Source: Reinekea marina (GTDB lineage Bacteria; Pseudomonadota; Gammaproteobacteria; Pseudomonadales; Natronospirillaceae). Taken from it: a DNA stretch of 64,000 nt. Position 1 is the stretch's first letter, and the number at the start of each line of letters is the position of its first letter. Of the stretch, positions 48,953-58,122 are shown in pieces. Where the stretch lies: the NCBI RefSeq assembly GCF_030409715.1, contig NZ_JAUFQI010000001.1, forward strand, positions 2,096,501-2,160,500, in the 5' to 3' direction. The position numbers were made by a program, and so were the translations under genes. The notes below the pieces were generated by a model, which was not told the origin of the DNA, ran no database searches, and saw only the letters and a list, made by a program, of their open reading frames with translations.

Positions 48953-49572
48953 TAGGTTTTCTCCCCTATTGTGTACACCGATTCTAATAAAAACTTTGAA
49001 AAACCACGCTTGTCAGCGATTAATTCGTGAAAATAATCAGAATCGGTTAAATGTGAAACGCCTGAAGCAATCGACCATATCAGTCCATAGTAAAAGCGAA
49101 TATTCTCTTCATCCAACTTATGTTCGGCCGGTAATGTAGATTGTATGGCGGCTGAAAATTCATCCACGTGGCTAGCTCTTAACAGTTTCCAGCGAGTAAA
49201 GCGTTCAATAGTCTCGTTATTCTTCTGTAGAATGGTTTCGAGCTGACCTAAAAGTTTATACTTTTTAATATTTTGAATGCAGTAATTTAAATAGTTCTTT
49301 AATAGCTCGCCTGCTGAGTGTTCGTGACTCATTTGTTTTATGAGGCCGTGAATTGCAAGTTCTTCTGATAGTAATATGGCGGCAAATAAATCTTCTTTAT
49401 TCGAAAAGTATTTATAAAAACTAGCGCGGCTTACACCAGCGGCTTTGATAACTTGCGTAACAGACAGCGGTTTTTCCGGGTGCTTAACTAACAAATTGAA
49501 GGCCGTGGCAATAAGCGCACTTTCAACGGGCTCTTGATCATGAAGGTCTGAAAGGATTATCTGAATAGGCAT
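48952..49572 (-). CDS. TetR/AcrR-family transcriptional regulator
   Basis: A 206-residue regulator; the ATG at 49572 (MPIQIILSDL) is chosen over a TTG seven codons upstream. The helix-turn-helix is VTQVIKAAGVSRASFYKYFS (about 37-56), followed by NKEDLFAAILL. The C-terminal helical domain gives no ligand clue. It is first in a two-gene unit with DUF1285. A double palindrome immediately upstream suggests autoregulation. Confidence 0.88.
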   Translation of the reverse strand: MPIQIILSDLHDQEPVESALIATAFNLLVKHPEKPLSVTQVIKAAGVSRASFYKYFSNKEDLFAAILLSEELAIHGLIKQMSHEHSAGELLKNYLNYCIQNIKKYKLLGQLETILQKNNETIERFTRWKLLRASHVDEFSAAIQSTLPAEHKLDEENIRFYYGLIWSIASGVSHLTDSDYFHELIADKRGFSKFLLESVYTIGEKT

Positions 49573-49575
49573 AGC

Positions 49576-49617
49576 AATTTCAGTACTGATCAAATGAGCT
49601 TTAACAGTACTGAAATT
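49576..49617. promoter_or_regulatory. Probable TetR operator: two CAGTACTG palindromes in a 13-bp inverted repeat
   Basis: Arms 49576-49588 (AATTTCAGTACTG) and 49605-49617 (CAGTACTGAAATT) are exact inverted copies separated by 16 bases. Each arm contains the self-complementary octamer CAGTACTG, centres 24 bp apart. The element begins four bases upstream of the TetR gene's ATG and should overlap its promoter or leader. Confidence 0.65.
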
Positions 49618-49635
49618 AAAGACTCATGCCAAGTC

Positions 49636-49989
49636 TTACATTGTGTGTGTTGGCTTATCCGAATTTAACGCGCCGGCTAAGTATTTTTCTATTTTATCTT
49701 TTGCCATTTCATTCTTTTTAGAAAACTGCACGCCGATGCCAGTGGCTCGGTTCCCCTGCGCACCTCTTGGTGTTAACCAGATAACTTTACCCGCTACTGG
49801 TATTTTCTCGGGTTCATCCATCAATGTGAGTAGTAAAAAGACATCGTCGCCAATATTAAATCGCTTGTTTGTGGCAATAAATAACCCACCATTTTGTACA
49901 AATGGCATAAACGCAGCATATAACACGGCTTTATCTTTCATGGTGACCGATAAAATACCGCTACGTGCTCCACCCAACTTAGGGTTCAT
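49636..49989 (-). CDS. PilZ-domain protein
   Basis: A 117-residue protein from ATG 49989 with GAGAGG upstream, overlapping the holB stop by four bases (ATGA). GGLFIATNKRFNIGDDVFLLL and VAGKVIWLTPRG resemble the PilZ beta-barrel and the type IV pilus PilZ subfamily. The N-terminal c-di-GMP signature RxxxR is not evident, so nucleotide binding is doubtful, as in PilZ itself. The holB-pilZ order is conserved in pseudomonads, which supports the call. Confidence 0.85.
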   Translation of the reverse strand: MNPKLGGARSGILSVTMKDKAVLYAAFMPFVQNGGLFIATNKRFNIGDDVFLLLTLMDEPEKIPVAGKVIWLTPRGAQGNRATGIGVQFSKKNEMAKDKIEKYLAGALNSDKPTHTM

Positions 49990-50951
49990 ATTAATCCTCT
50001 CATTTTTAACCATCGTGCCGCAATTTGTTCGCTCATCAACTGAGTATTCAAATTCGCCTGATTTTTAACTGATGTTAGCATGCCTACAATATAGTCGCGA
50101 AATTTAAAAAGCAAAATTGAAGGCACTTTATTGAGTTCCTGCAGCATTGATTCAGAAACGCCTGTGTTGTCGCTCTTTGGGGTTTGCCTTTGCCTCAAGC
50201 TCTCATCTACCCAATATAACACTTGCTCCAATAGCTCTGGCAACGATTGGCTGTTTATAAATTTGCCCAGCGTCGTAAATGAAGAGGGTCGCAAGAAGGT
50301 CGTTTCACGCTCTAACCACGCAGCTTCAGCCTCATTAGATAGTGTTAACGCCGAAAAAGGAAGCCCAAAGCACATGGCTAGCTTTCGGCTGGCGTCTTCT
50401 TTGGTAACACCTTGAAGCGCCATCCAGTCTAGTGATTCCTGGGGTTGCGGTCCGTTCAATCTAACGATTCGGCTGCGAGATCGAACCGTTGGCAGTATTC
50501 GGCTTAATTCTTCTACTTCCATTAATAAAAACGTATTTTGTGTCGGTTCTTCTAGAACTTTTAATAACGCATTTGCAGCATTCAGGTTCATTTTTTCTGC
50601 GTTTTGAATAAACACAACCTTATTGCCAGATTGTTGTGCCGTTTCTGATACTAAATGCGTTAATTGGCGAATTGCGTCTACTTTGATGGTTTGGCTTTTT
50701 CCTTCCGGCTCTACCTTTAAATAATCCGGGTGAGAGCCGCTCGCGAGCAATTGGCAAGATTTGCACGTTGAGCAAGCATCACCATTTATTGGCGCAATAC
50801 ACATTAAGGCGGCAATTAATCGTAAGCTGGCCTCTCGGCTACCGTTTCCTATGCGCCCTACCATCATTAAACCATGCGGCAAGGTACTATGAGCGTATTG
50901 TTTGGCTAAGTTTTGGTAGTCGGCTTCTAACCAGTTAGGAAAGTTGCTCAT
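49986..50951 (-). CDS. holB: DNA polymerase III delta' subunit
   Basis: A 321-residue clamp-loader subunit. The ATG at 50951 has GGAGGGA upstream; an ATG six codons earlier has no such site. LPHGLMMVGRIGNGSREASL corresponds to the degenerate P-loop, and the zinc module has Cys residues at CIAP, DACSTC and KSC. NALLKVLEEPTQNTFLLM and the RSRSRIVRL arginine-finger region are AAA+ hallmarks. It overlaps tmk by 17 bases. Confidence 0.92.
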   Translation of the reverse strand: MSNFPNWLEADYQNLAKQYAHSTLPHGLMMVGRIGNGSREASLRLIAALMCIAPINGDACSTCKSCQLLASGSHPDYLKVEPEGKSQTIKVDAIRQLTHLVSETAQQSGNKVVFIQNAEKMNLNAANALLKVLEEPTQNTFLLMEVEELSRILPTVRSRSRIVRLNGPQPQESLDWMALQGVTKEDASRKLAMCFGLPFSALTLSNEAEAAWLERETTFLRPSSFTTLGKFINSQSLPELLEQVLYWVDESLRQRQTPKSDNTGVSESMLQELNKVPSILLFKFRDYIVGMLTSVKNQANLNTQLMSEQIAARWLKMRGLI

Positions 50952-51564
50952 ACCATCCCTCCAATGCATTAATTAAGTCTTTTTTCACCTGAGCCTCGGT
51001 TTGGTTAGCATCGAGTCGTATGAAGCGGCTGGGGTCAGCGTTAAATCGCTGTTGGTAGGCTGCTCTACAGCGATTAAAGAAGCCTATCTCTTCTTGCTCA
51101 ATTCTATCTAGAGCGCCACGTTGCTTGGCTCTTGCTAAGCCAATCTCAGCATCGCAATCTAGCCAAAGCGTGAGGTCGGGTTTAAAGCCGTTTAGCACTA
51201 TACGCTCAAGATTACTGATCAGGTCTAAATCTAACCCTCTGCCACCGCCCTGGTAGGCATAGGTTGCGTCGGTGTATCTGTCGGAAAGCACCCAATGCCC
51301 GTCATTTAAATTGGGCCGAATGAGCGCTTCGGTATGTTGTGCTCTCGATGCAAATACAAGCAGTAGCTCTGTTGAGGGCATCATCTTTTCGCTGTGATGC
51401 TCTAAAACAAGGTCTCGTACAGCTTCAGCAATAGGTGTACCGCCAGGTTCTCGAGTACGAACAATGGTGTGCCCTTTATTGGCAATCCAATCGTTTAAGT
51501 GCTTAGCCTGGGTCGATTTTCCGACGCCTTCAAGGCCTTCAATGGAGATAAAACGACCGGTCAT
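50935..51564 (-). CDS. tmk: Thymidylate kinase
   Basis: A 209-residue enzyme phosphorylating dTMP to dTDP. P-loop EGLEGVGKSTQAKHL (about 9-23), TREPGGTPIAEAVRD (dTMP-binding DR/E motif), SDRYTDATYAYQGGGRGLD and a LID region with basic residues. Its ATG overlaps the mltG stop (TAATG), and it precedes holB as in many gammaproteobacteria. Confidence 0.96.
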   Translation of the reverse strand: MTGRFISIEGLEGVGKSTQAKHLNDWIANKGHTIVRTREPGGTPIAEAVRDLVLEHHSEKMMPSTELLLVFASRAQHTEALIRPNLNDGHWVLSDRYTDATYAYQGGGRGLDLDLISNLERIVLNGFKPDLTLWLDCDAEIGLARAKQRGALDRIEQEEIGFFNRCRAAYQQRFNADPSRFIRLDANQTEAQVKKDLINALEGWYEQLS

Positions 51565-52601
51565 TATTTTGAATCCTCGGTGCTTGGGGCAGATTGATAA
51601 TCTTCTCGGCGCCCAAAGCGCTGATACTGACGAACGGCGCTATTGTGTTCTTCTAATGTAGTCGAAAAGTAGTGAGTGCCGTCACCTTTGGCTACAAAAA
51701 ACAAAGTTGTACCGTCACTGGGGTTTAGAGCTGCAAAAATAGCCTCTCGACCCGCACTGGCAATTGGCGTAGGTGGCAAGCCCTTCCGCGTATAGGTGTT
51801 ATAAGGCGTGTCTGTGCGTAAATGAGTACGCGTAAGATTGCCACTGAAGTTATCGCCTAAACCGTATATAACCGTTGGGTCGGTTTGCAATCGCATACCC
51901 TTTTTCAACCGACGAGTGAATACCCCCGAAATCATTGGTCGCTCAAACGCGGCACCAGTCTCTTTTTCAATGATCGAGGCTAAAATTAGCGCGTCGTAAG
52001 GCGTTTTTACTGCAGCTTTATCTGATCGATTTTCCCATTCTTGCGCTAGAACATTTTTAGTGCGTTGATAGGCTGTTTTTAGAATGTGTAAATCGGTAGT
52101 CCCTTTCTCGAAATGGTAGGTGTCTGGGAAAAACCAGCCTTCAGGGTGTTTAATGTCTGAGCTTACCTTTGCAACAATCTCTTCGACAGCTAAACCAGTC
52201 AGAGTTTGCTTTATATCGCTATGGGAGGCGAGTGTTTTAAGTAACTCGCTAAAGCGGTGGCCTTCGATGAACGAAATAGTGCTGAGCACTTTTTTACCTT
52301 CAATCATTTTCTCTATGGCAGCCATAGGGGTTAAACCAGAGGTTAACTCATAGTCGCCCCGTTGTATGGCGGTTTTTTCTAAATACCGTAAATACAACTC
52401 AGCCGCCCTAGATTGTGTCATCCAACCTTTTTGCTCAAAATCGGACAAAACCTTGCGAACGCTGGATCCGTTTTCCACGGTATACAAAGTAGGCTCTTGT
52501 ATTTTTAGCGGTAAAGTGAATTGGTTATAAACATAATTGCCGTAACCTAAAATCGCGATTAATACGATTAGAGGTAAAATTAAGAAAAGCTTTTTAATCA
52601 C
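51564..52601 (-). CDS. mltG: Endolytic murein transglycosylase MltG
   Basis: A 345-residue protein starting at GTG 52601. One N-terminal membrane helix (about 4-25) is followed by a LysM-like region and the YceG catalytic domain. Catalytic Glu lies in ALILASIIEKETG, and RLKKGMRLQTDPTVIYGLGD and YNTYTRKGLPPTPIA are signature stretches. It cuts nascent glycan strands. It overlaps pabC by eight bases. Confidence 0.94.
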   Translation of the reverse strand: MIKKLFLILPLIVLIAILGYGNYVYNQFTLPLKIQEPTLYTVENGSSVRKVLSDFEQKGWMTQSRAAELYLRYLEKTAIQRGDYELTSGLTPMAAIEKMIEGKKVLSTISFIEGHRFSELLKTLASHSDIKQTLTGLAVEEIVAKVSSDIKHPEGWFFPDTYHFEKGTTDLHILKTAYQRTKNVLAQEWENRSDKAAVKTPYDALILASIIEKETGAAFERPMISGVFTRRLKKGMRLQTDPTVIYGLGDNFSGNLTRTHLRTDTPYNTYTRKGLPPTPIASAGREAIFAALNPSDGTTLFFVAKGDGTHYFSTTLEEHNSAVRQYQRFGRREDYQSAPSTEDSK

Positions 52602-53403
52602 GAAGTAGCCTTAGTGAATGAGTAAATTGAGTAAGATTTGAGCACAACTCGAGCTTGCGTTGGTTTAATTCGATTATTGGGATAATTCCCATCAAACTAT
52701 TCGTTAAGAATGCGGATTCTACCTGCGCTAATGTCGCTTGGTCTATATGCTGTTCTAAAATTTGAGAACTAAAGGCACTCAATAAGTGTTGTCTAATAAT
52801 GCCATTCACGCCAGCCGTATCTAGAATGGGAGTAAACCATTGCCCCTGAACTTTTAAAAAAACATTAGCCATACTCGATTCAATGACGCGTCGTTTGCTA
52901 GTTAGCATGAGCGCGTCGTGCGCACCTTCACTTCGAGCTTCCTGCCGAGCTAACACGGAGTCTAATCTGTTTAAGTGTTTGATACCGGCTAAATAGGCAT
53001 TTTCTGAAACGGGAATGCTGGATTCAACAACCTTTGCGCCCTGGCACCAATCGGGCTTTTGATAAGGATTTAGTTGAATAACAACGTCTAATCCTTGCAC
53101 CTTAGGGTTAAAGTCATAGCCGCGACCCGGTGCCTTACGTAACAGCATGATTTTTAAAACATGAGGCTCGTTGATATGACTTGTAAGATGAACGACATCT
53201 TGCTTAAGGCTAAGCTTTTGCGCATCATCAAACGGGAGCAGCAGTTTCTTAGCGCCGTCCATTAGCCTTTGTAAATGGGCGGCTAAAAAGTGAATCGTTC
53301 GATGGCTGACCAAACAAGTTTCAAACAATCCATCTCCATACGCGAGCGCACGATGGTTCGCTTCTATTAACGCATCTTGGCCATTAACCAATAATATTTC
53401 CAT
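52594..53403 (-). CDS. pabC: 4-amino-4-deoxychorismate lyase
   Basis: A 269-residue fold-type IV PLP enzyme in p-aminobenzoate/folate synthesis. ALAYGDGLFETC is the N-terminal marker, the PLP Lys is in GIKHLNRLDSVLARQEA, and VIESSMANVF plus TAGVNGIIRQHLL complete the site. The ATG at 53403 is where the family starts, yet no Shine-Dalgarno is present and the fabF terminator ends four bases before it. It heads the pabC-mltG-tmk-holB-pilZ run. Confidence 0.92.
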   Translation of the reverse strand: MEILLVNGQDALIEANHRALAYGDGLFETCLVSHRTIHFLAAHLQRLMDGAKKLLLPFDDAQKLSLKQDVVHLTSHINEPHVLKIMLLRKAPGRGYDFNPKVQGLDVVIQLNPYQKPDWCQGAKVVESSIPVSENAYLAGIKHLNRLDSVLARQEARSEGAHDALMLTSKRRVIESSMANVFLKVQGQWFTPILDTAGVNGIIRQHLLSAFSSQILEQHIDQATLAQVESAFLTNSLMGIIPIIELNQRKLELCSNLTQFTHSLRLLRD

Positions 53404-53404
53404 A

Positions 53405-53432
53405 ATAAAAAAAGGGCTCTAAATGAGCCCTT
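53405..53432 (-). terminator. Terminator after fabF, abutting the pabC start codon
   Basis: AAGGGCTC (53412-53419) pairs with GAGCCCTT (53425-53432). The minus-strand T-run reaches 53407-53411 and the pabC ATG is at 53403-53401. It therefore separates fabF from pabC with no room for a leader. Confidence 0.85.
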
Positions 53433-53439
53433 AATGTTA

Positions 53440-54678
53440 TCAGATTTTACTAAATATGAGAGATCCGTTTGTACCACCAAAACCAAACGAATTGCTCAAA
53501 GCATGGTTTATTTCCATATTCCTAGCCGTGTGAGGTACGTAATCCAGATCACAACGTGGATCTGGGTTGTCTAGGTTGATTGTTGGCGGTGCTACTTGAT
53601 CACGTATTGCCAAAACACTAAAAACAGCCTCGATTGCACCGGCTGCCCCTAACAAATGACCAACCATAGATTTAGTAGAGCTAACCACAATTTTATCGGA
53701 ATCTGCGCCATAAATAGATTTAGCCGCCTGAGATTCAGCTACATCGCCTGCAGGAGTCGATGTACCGTGTGCATTAATGTAGTTAATGTCGACAGCATTA
53801 AGCTTGGCATCATTTAGAGCGTTTTGCATAGATGCTGCAGCGCCAGAGCCATCTTCAGGTGGTGATGTCATGTGGTATGCATCGCCGCTCATGCCAAAGC
53901 CAGTCATTTCTGCATAAATTTGAGCGCCGCGAGCCTTGGCGTGTTCGTATTCTTCTAGCACCAATACGGCTGCGCCATCGCCTAACACAAAACCATCACG
54001 ATCAACGTCCCACGGGCGACTTGCGCTTGTAGGATCATCATTGCGAGTAGATAGTGCGCGAGCTGCACCGAAACCACCCATACCTAAACGCCCTGAAGCC
54101 ATTTCAGCACCGCCCGCGATCATCACATCGGCATCACCATACGCAATTGTTCGCGCTGAATAGCCAATGTTATGGGTGCCTGTGGTGCAGGCTGTGGTGA
54201 TTGCGATATTAGGGCCTTTAAACCCGTATTGAATAGACAAGTTACCCGAGATCATATTGATGATGGCCGCTGGAACAAAAAATGGCGACATTCTTCTTGG
54301 ACCCGATTTTTGCATCGCCAAGAAATTGGTTTCAATGGTATCTAAACCACCAATACCCGATCCAATAGCAACACCCATTCGGCTTGCATTAGAATCGGTA
54401 ACTTCAATACCAGAATCGGCAATAGCTTCCACAGCAGCAGCAATGCCGTACTGAATAAAGCCATCCATTTTTTTGGTATCTTTAGAATTCATGTAATCGG
54501 AAGGGTCAAAGTTTTTGACCTGCGCAGCAAACTTAGTTGTGAATTTCTCGGTATCAAAATTCTCAATTAAATTAACACCACTTTTACCTGCAAGAATACC
54601 ATCCCAAGTATCTTTCACGGTGTTACCGAGCGGGCTAATGCACCCCATTCCGGTCACCACTACGCGTCTTTTAGTCAT
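53440..54678 (-). CDS. fabF: 3-oxoacyl-ACP synthase II
   Basis: A 412-residue beta-ketoacyl-ACP synthase elongating fatty acids. [16 protein letters not shown] at the N-terminus; nucleophile Cys in [13 protein letters not shown]; the His pair in [12 protein letters not shown] and [13 protein letters not shown]; the C-terminal [21 protein letters not shown] site precedes the ATG. It follows acpP, but a terminator-like hairpin lies between them. Confidence 0.97.
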   Translation of the reverse strand: MTKRRVVVTGMGCISPLGNTVKDTWDGILAGKSGVNLIENFDTEKFTTKFAAQVKNFDPSDYMNSKDTKKMDGFIQYGIAAAVEAIADSGIEVTDSNASRMGVAIGSGIGGLDTIETNFLAMQKSGPRRMSPFFVPAAIINMISGNLSIQYGFKGPNIAITTACTTGTHNIGYSARTIAYGDADVMIAGGAEMASGRLGMGGFGAARALSTRNDDPTSASRPWDVDRDGFVLGDGAAVLVLEEYEHAKARGAQIYAEMTGFGMSGDAYHMTSPPEDGSGAAASMQNALNDAKLNAVDINYINAHGTSTPAGDVAESQAAKSIYGADSDKIVVSSTKSMVGHLLGAAGAIEAVFSVLAIRDQVAPPTINLDNPDPRCDLDYVPHTARNMEINHALSNSFGFGGTNGSLIFSKI

Positions 54679-54700
54679 GTAATACTCCGATTTTTTGCAT

Positions 54701-54735
54701 AAAAAAAGCCGTAATCCTTTAAAGCTTACGGCTTT
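54701..54735 (-). terminator. Terminator/attenuator between acpP and fabF
   Basis: AAAGCCGTAA (54705-54714) pairs with TTACGGCTTT (54726-54735) around an 11-base loop, followed on the minus strand by a run of T. It probably lowers fabF transcription relative to the very abundant acpP. Confidence 0.85.
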
Positions 54736-54759
54736 CGATACTAATTAATTCTGTACGTC

Positions 54760-54996
54760 TTAAGACAAGTGATTGTTGATGTAATCAATCGCGTCTTGAA
54801 CAGAAGTTAGCTTCTCTGAATCTTCATCAGCAATTTCAGTTTCGAACTCTTCTTCAAGAGCCATTACTAAGTTTACTGTGTCTAAAGAGTCAGCGCCTAA
54901 GTCATCGATGAAAGAAGCTTGATTTGTAACGTCTTCTTCTTTAGCACCTAACTGTTCGCAAACGATTTTTTTAACGCGATCTTCAATGTTGCTCAT
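54760..54996 (-). CDS. acpP: Acyl carrier protein
   Basis: A 78-residue acidic protein from ATG 54996 with GGGAG upstream; a GTG three codons earlier is not used by the family. The phosphopantetheine Ser is in [20 protein letters not shown], the canonical helix II. ACP carries growing acyl chains for FabD, FabG and FabF. It lies between fabG and fabF as usual. Confidence 0.97.
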   Translation of the reverse strand: MSNIEDRVKKIVCEQLGAKEEDVTNQASFIDDLGADSLDTVNLVMALEEEFETEIADEDSEKLTSVQDAIDYINNHLS

Positions 54997-55098
54997 TATG
55001 AACACTCCCTAATATGTATTTGGCACTGCTAATGTGCCGGTTAGTTTATATAAATAGTAAACCTTTGAGCAAGTCAAAAGACTTTCAACTTGCAGGAA

Positions 55099-55842
55099 TT
55101 ATCCCATATACATGCCGCCATTAACATGCAAAGTTTCACCTGTGATATACGAAGCGTTATCACTGGCTAAGAATGCAACCGCATGGGCGATTTCATCTGG
55201 CAAGCCTAAGCGTGCCAATGGAATTTGTTTTAAAAGTGTTTCTTTAACGTTTTCGGGTAACTCGTGTGTCATATCGGTTTGAATAAAACCAGGTGCAACT
55301 GAGTTAACTGTTATTGAGCGAGACCCAATTTCACGAGCTAGAGAACGTGTAAATCCTTCAACCCCAGCCTTCGCGGCGCAGTAGTTAGCCTGGCCTGCGT
55401 TCCCCATAGACCCAACTACTGAAGAGATATTAATAATGCGACCATAACGAGCGCGAGTCATAGATTTGATAACCGCTTTGCTCATGGCGAAAACCGACGT
55501 TAAGTTGGTGTCTAACACAGACTGCCACTCTTCATCTTTCATGCGTAAAAATAGATTATCTTTTGTAATGCCTGCATTATTTACGAGCACAGCCGGATCA
55601 GAATAATCTTCTTTAATGGCCGCTAAAGTCGCTTTTATTGATTCAGCATCCGTTACATTTAAGCAGTAACCTTTACCTTCAATGCCTTTGCTATGTAAGC
55701 GCTCAGTAATAGCATTTGCGCCATTTTCAGAGGTGGCTGTACCAACAACGATAAAGCCTTGTTCACCTAAGTTATCGGCAACCGCTGCGCCAATTCCTCG
55801 ACTTGCCCCAGTGACCAGTGCTACTTTTTTTGAATCTGTCAT
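55099..55842 (-). CDS. fabG: 3-oxoacyl-ACP reductase
   Basis: A 247-residue NADPH-dependent SDR. VTGASRGIGAAVADNLGEQG for cofactor, VNNAGITKDNLFLRM, Ser in INISSVVGSMGN, active-site NYCAAKAGVEGF and the terminal LHVNGGMYMG are FabG markers. It starts two bases after the fabD stop. Confidence 0.96.
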   Translation of the reverse strand: MTDSKKVALVTGASRGIGAAVADNLGEQGFIVVGTATSENGANAITERLHSKGIEGKGYCLNVTDAESIKATLAAIKEDYSDPAVLVNNAGITKDNLFLRMKDEEWQSVLDTNLTSVFAMSKAVIKSMTRARYGRIINISSVVGSMGNAGQANYCAAKAGVEGFTRSLAREIGSRSITVNSVAPGFIQTDMTHELPENVKETLLKQIPLARLGLPDEIAHAVAFLASDNASYITGETLHVNGGMYMG

Positions 55843-55844
55843 GT

Positions 55845-56774
55845 TTATTTCCCTACTCGTTCTTCAAACGCGCTTAAACTTCCGATAGCCGTGTGTGTAG
55901 TATCTTTTGCAATTCGCTTATTTAACCCAGATAAAACTTTGCCTGGGCCACATTCAATAATTTCTTCTACTCCTTGATCGGCCATATAAGATACTGAGTT
56001 AGTCCATAAAACAGGCATATAAAGCTGCTCTAATAAGTTGGCTCGAATTTCATCAAGGTTAGTAACGGCTTTTGCAACACGGTTTTGAATAATTGGGCAG
56101 TTAGGTGCTGTAAAATTTATAGCGGTCAATTGCTCGGCAAGTTGATCCGCGGCTGGTTTCATCAGAGCGCAATGAGAAGGTACACTCACATTCAATGGCA
56201 TTGCTCGTTTGGCACCGGCTTCTTTTAATGCCGCCATTGCGCGTTCTACGGCGCTTTTTTGACCAGCAATGACCACCTGGCCGGTTGTATTAAAGTTAAC
56301 AGCAGAGACCACTTCGCCTTGTGCAGCTTGCTGGCAAACCTCGACAACTTTATCATCATCTAAGCCCAATATAGCGGCCATTAAGCCTTCACCTGCGGGT
56401 ACTGCTTTTTGCATAAATTGACCGCGCATTTCAACTAACTTAACTGCATCGGCAAATGAAATGACGCCAGAAGCAACCAACGCACTGTACTCACCAAGAC
56501 TATGACCCGCCATATAGCTAGGCTGTATGTCTGTATTGGCTGTAAACGCTCTAAACAAGGCTACACTTGCGCAAAGCAATGCCGGCTGTGTTTTTTCAGT
56601 ACTGTTTAATAACTCTATCGGCCCATCATTAATTAGAGCGCTCATGTCGTAGCCTAGAACATCACTTGCTTCACTGAACGTCTCAGAAATGACAGGATAA
56701 GACTGAGCTATATCAGCCAGCATACCAATCTGTTGAGAACCTTGACCAGGAAAAACAAAGGCGACTTTTGACAT
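55845..56774 (-). CDS. fabD: Malonyl-CoA:ACP transacylase
   Basis: A 309-residue acyltransferase loading malonyl onto ACP. FVFPGQGSQQIGML at the N-terminus, nucleophile Ser in MAGHSLGEYSALVASG, Arg in VEMRGQFMQKAVP and His in VSVPSHCALMKPA. fabH, often next to fabD in enterobacteria, is absent, as in pseudomonad clusters. Confidence 0.96.
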   Translation of the reverse strand: MSKVAFVFPGQGSQQIGMLADIAQSYPVISETFSEASDVLGYDMSALINDGPIELLNSTEKTQPALLCASVALFRAFTANTDIQPSYMAGHSLGEYSALVASGVISFADAVKLVEMRGQFMQKAVPAGEGLMAAILGLDDDKVVEVCQQAAQGEVVSAVNFNTTGQVVIAGQKSAVERAMAALKEAGAKRAMPLNVSVPSHCALMKPAADQLAEQLTAINFTAPNCPIIQNRVAKAVTNLDEIRANLLEQLYMPVLWTNSVSYMADQGVEEIIECGPGKVLSGLNKRIAKDTTHTAIGSLSAFEERVGK

Positions 56775-56908
56775 ACTTCTCTACCATTAACTGTAATTTG
56801 CAGGCGATTATGACGAGATTGGTTGTTTTTAAAAGGCGAACCCTGTTAAAACATTTATGAATTCTAGGCATCGACCAAACCGAATTCAGCATCGAAACAG
56901 ACGCTAAT

Positions 56909-57898
56909 TTAGCGAACTTTGTCGAGTTCTTCCCATATTCGCTCAGCCGATTGGCTTTCTATTGCATCAACAGCACGATTCAGAGCCGCGGTAAGTGCTC
57001 TTCGTCGAGCATTGCCATGGCTTTTTATGACAATTAAATCAGACCCTGCGACCAATGCTCCGTTTGCATTGTCTGGGTGAAGTTGTGAAACGACGCTTTT
57101 TAATCGATATTTTAAAACCAATCCAAGCAATTTATGCCAAATAGACGCGGTAAATTGATCCGAAACGGAACTGAGGGTGAGCTTTAATGCGCCTTCCGCT
57201 GACTTAATGGCAGTATTACCGGTAAAGCCATCCGTAGCGACAATGTGGGTTCGCCCACAATAAAGATCATTCGCTTCAATAAAGCCTTGAAATTCTATTC
57301 CCTCCCATTGAGACAATACCTGGTAGGCGGTACGTAATTCGAGAGGCCCTTTAAAGGCTTCAGTCCCTAGGTTTAACAGGCTGACTTTAGGTGTTGAGTA
57401 GCGGCTACGCATCAATCCAATGCCAACAGCGGCATAGGCTACCAGTTGGTCGGAAGTTGCCGAAAAAGAAGCACCTAAATCGAGCATCACGGTTTCAGAA
57501 GATGTCGTAGGTAACCAAGAAGCGAGTACTGGGCGATTCAATTGACTGTGCAGCTGACCATATTTTGTAGATAAAGCGAGTAATACGCCCGTATGCTCGG
57601 CCGATACAATCGCATCGACATCTTTATTAGACAGCGCTTTATAAGCTATTTCTATGGAGCTGGTACCCGATTTTCTTAACAGCTTAGAGGGTGTAGCACG
57701 CTCGATATCGGATAATTCATCGGTGTCTATCCACTCAACATTCGCTGGGCTTTCAGAAACATATGCACGATAACTTTGGGCATTGCCAAATAAATAGCCG
57801 AAATGCTGGGGGTTAGAACGAAAGAAGTCTAAACAAGAAGGGATTACAACGAAGGGGCCAAAGTCCCCTCCGTGTATATCGACGGCAAGTTTTGCCAT
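56909..57898 (-). CDS. plsX: Phosphate acyltransferase PlsX (divergent)
   Basis: A 329-residue enzyme making acyl-phosphate from acyl-ACP for phospholipid synthesis. Position between rpmF and fabD plus DIHGGDFGP, VMLDLGASFSATSDQL, GFIEANDLYCGRTHIVATDG, FTGNTAIKSAEGALKL and VIKSHGNARR identify it. Several normally strict positions differ: usual DAMGGD is DIHGGD, and usual SAGNTGALMA is SAEHTGVLLA. Function is probably retained, but the divergence is notable. Confidence 0.88.
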   Translation of the reverse strand: MAKLAVDIHGGDFGPFVVIPSCLDFFRSNPQHFGYLFGNAQSYRAYVSESPANVEWIDTDELSDIERATPSKLLRKSGTSSIEIAYKALSNKDVDAIVSAEHTGVLLALSTKYGQLHSQLNRPVLASWLPTTSSETVMLDLGASFSATSDQLVAYAAVGIGLMRSRYSTPKVSLLNLGTEAFKGPLELRTAYQVLSQWEGIEFQGFIEANDLYCGRTHIVATDGFTGNTAIKSAEGALKLTLSSVSDQFTASIWHKLLGLVLKYRLKSVVSQLHPDNANGALVAGSDLIVIKSHGNARRRALTAALNRAVDAIESQSAERIWEELDKVR

Positions 57899-57906
57899 CT
57901 CAAGAA

Positions 57907-58086
57907 TTAGTCGTCGCTACCTGCAACAACTTTACGGCCTTTGTAAAAGCCATCAGGGGATACGTGATGACGACGATGAGTTTCGCCAGTCGTAGCATCT
58001 ACTGTTAATTCTGGTGCTTTTAACGCATCGTGTGAGCGACGCATTCCGCGACGTGAACGAGTCACTTTACTTTTTTGAACTGCCAT
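57907..58086 (-). CDS. rpmF: 50S ribosomal protein L32
   Basis: A 59-residue basic protein, [20 protein letters not shown], continuing with [18 protein letters not shown]. The sequence is typical of gammaproteobacterial L32 of the non-zinc type. The ATG is at 58086. It lies between yceD (36 bases) and plsX (8 bases), the conserved yceD-rpmF-plsX order. Confidence 0.97.
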   Translation of the reverse strand: MAVQKSKVTRSRRGMRRSHDALKAPELTVDATTGETHRRHHVSPDGFYKGRKVVAGSDD

Positions 58087-58122
58087 GGCCCAAAGCCTCC
58101 TAATTGATATTTTTTTGAAGAT

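Noticed and set aside
48672..49139. 155-codon plus-strand ORF opposite DUF1285 and TetR genes
   Set aside because: Spans two well-supported minus-strand genes; a shadow.
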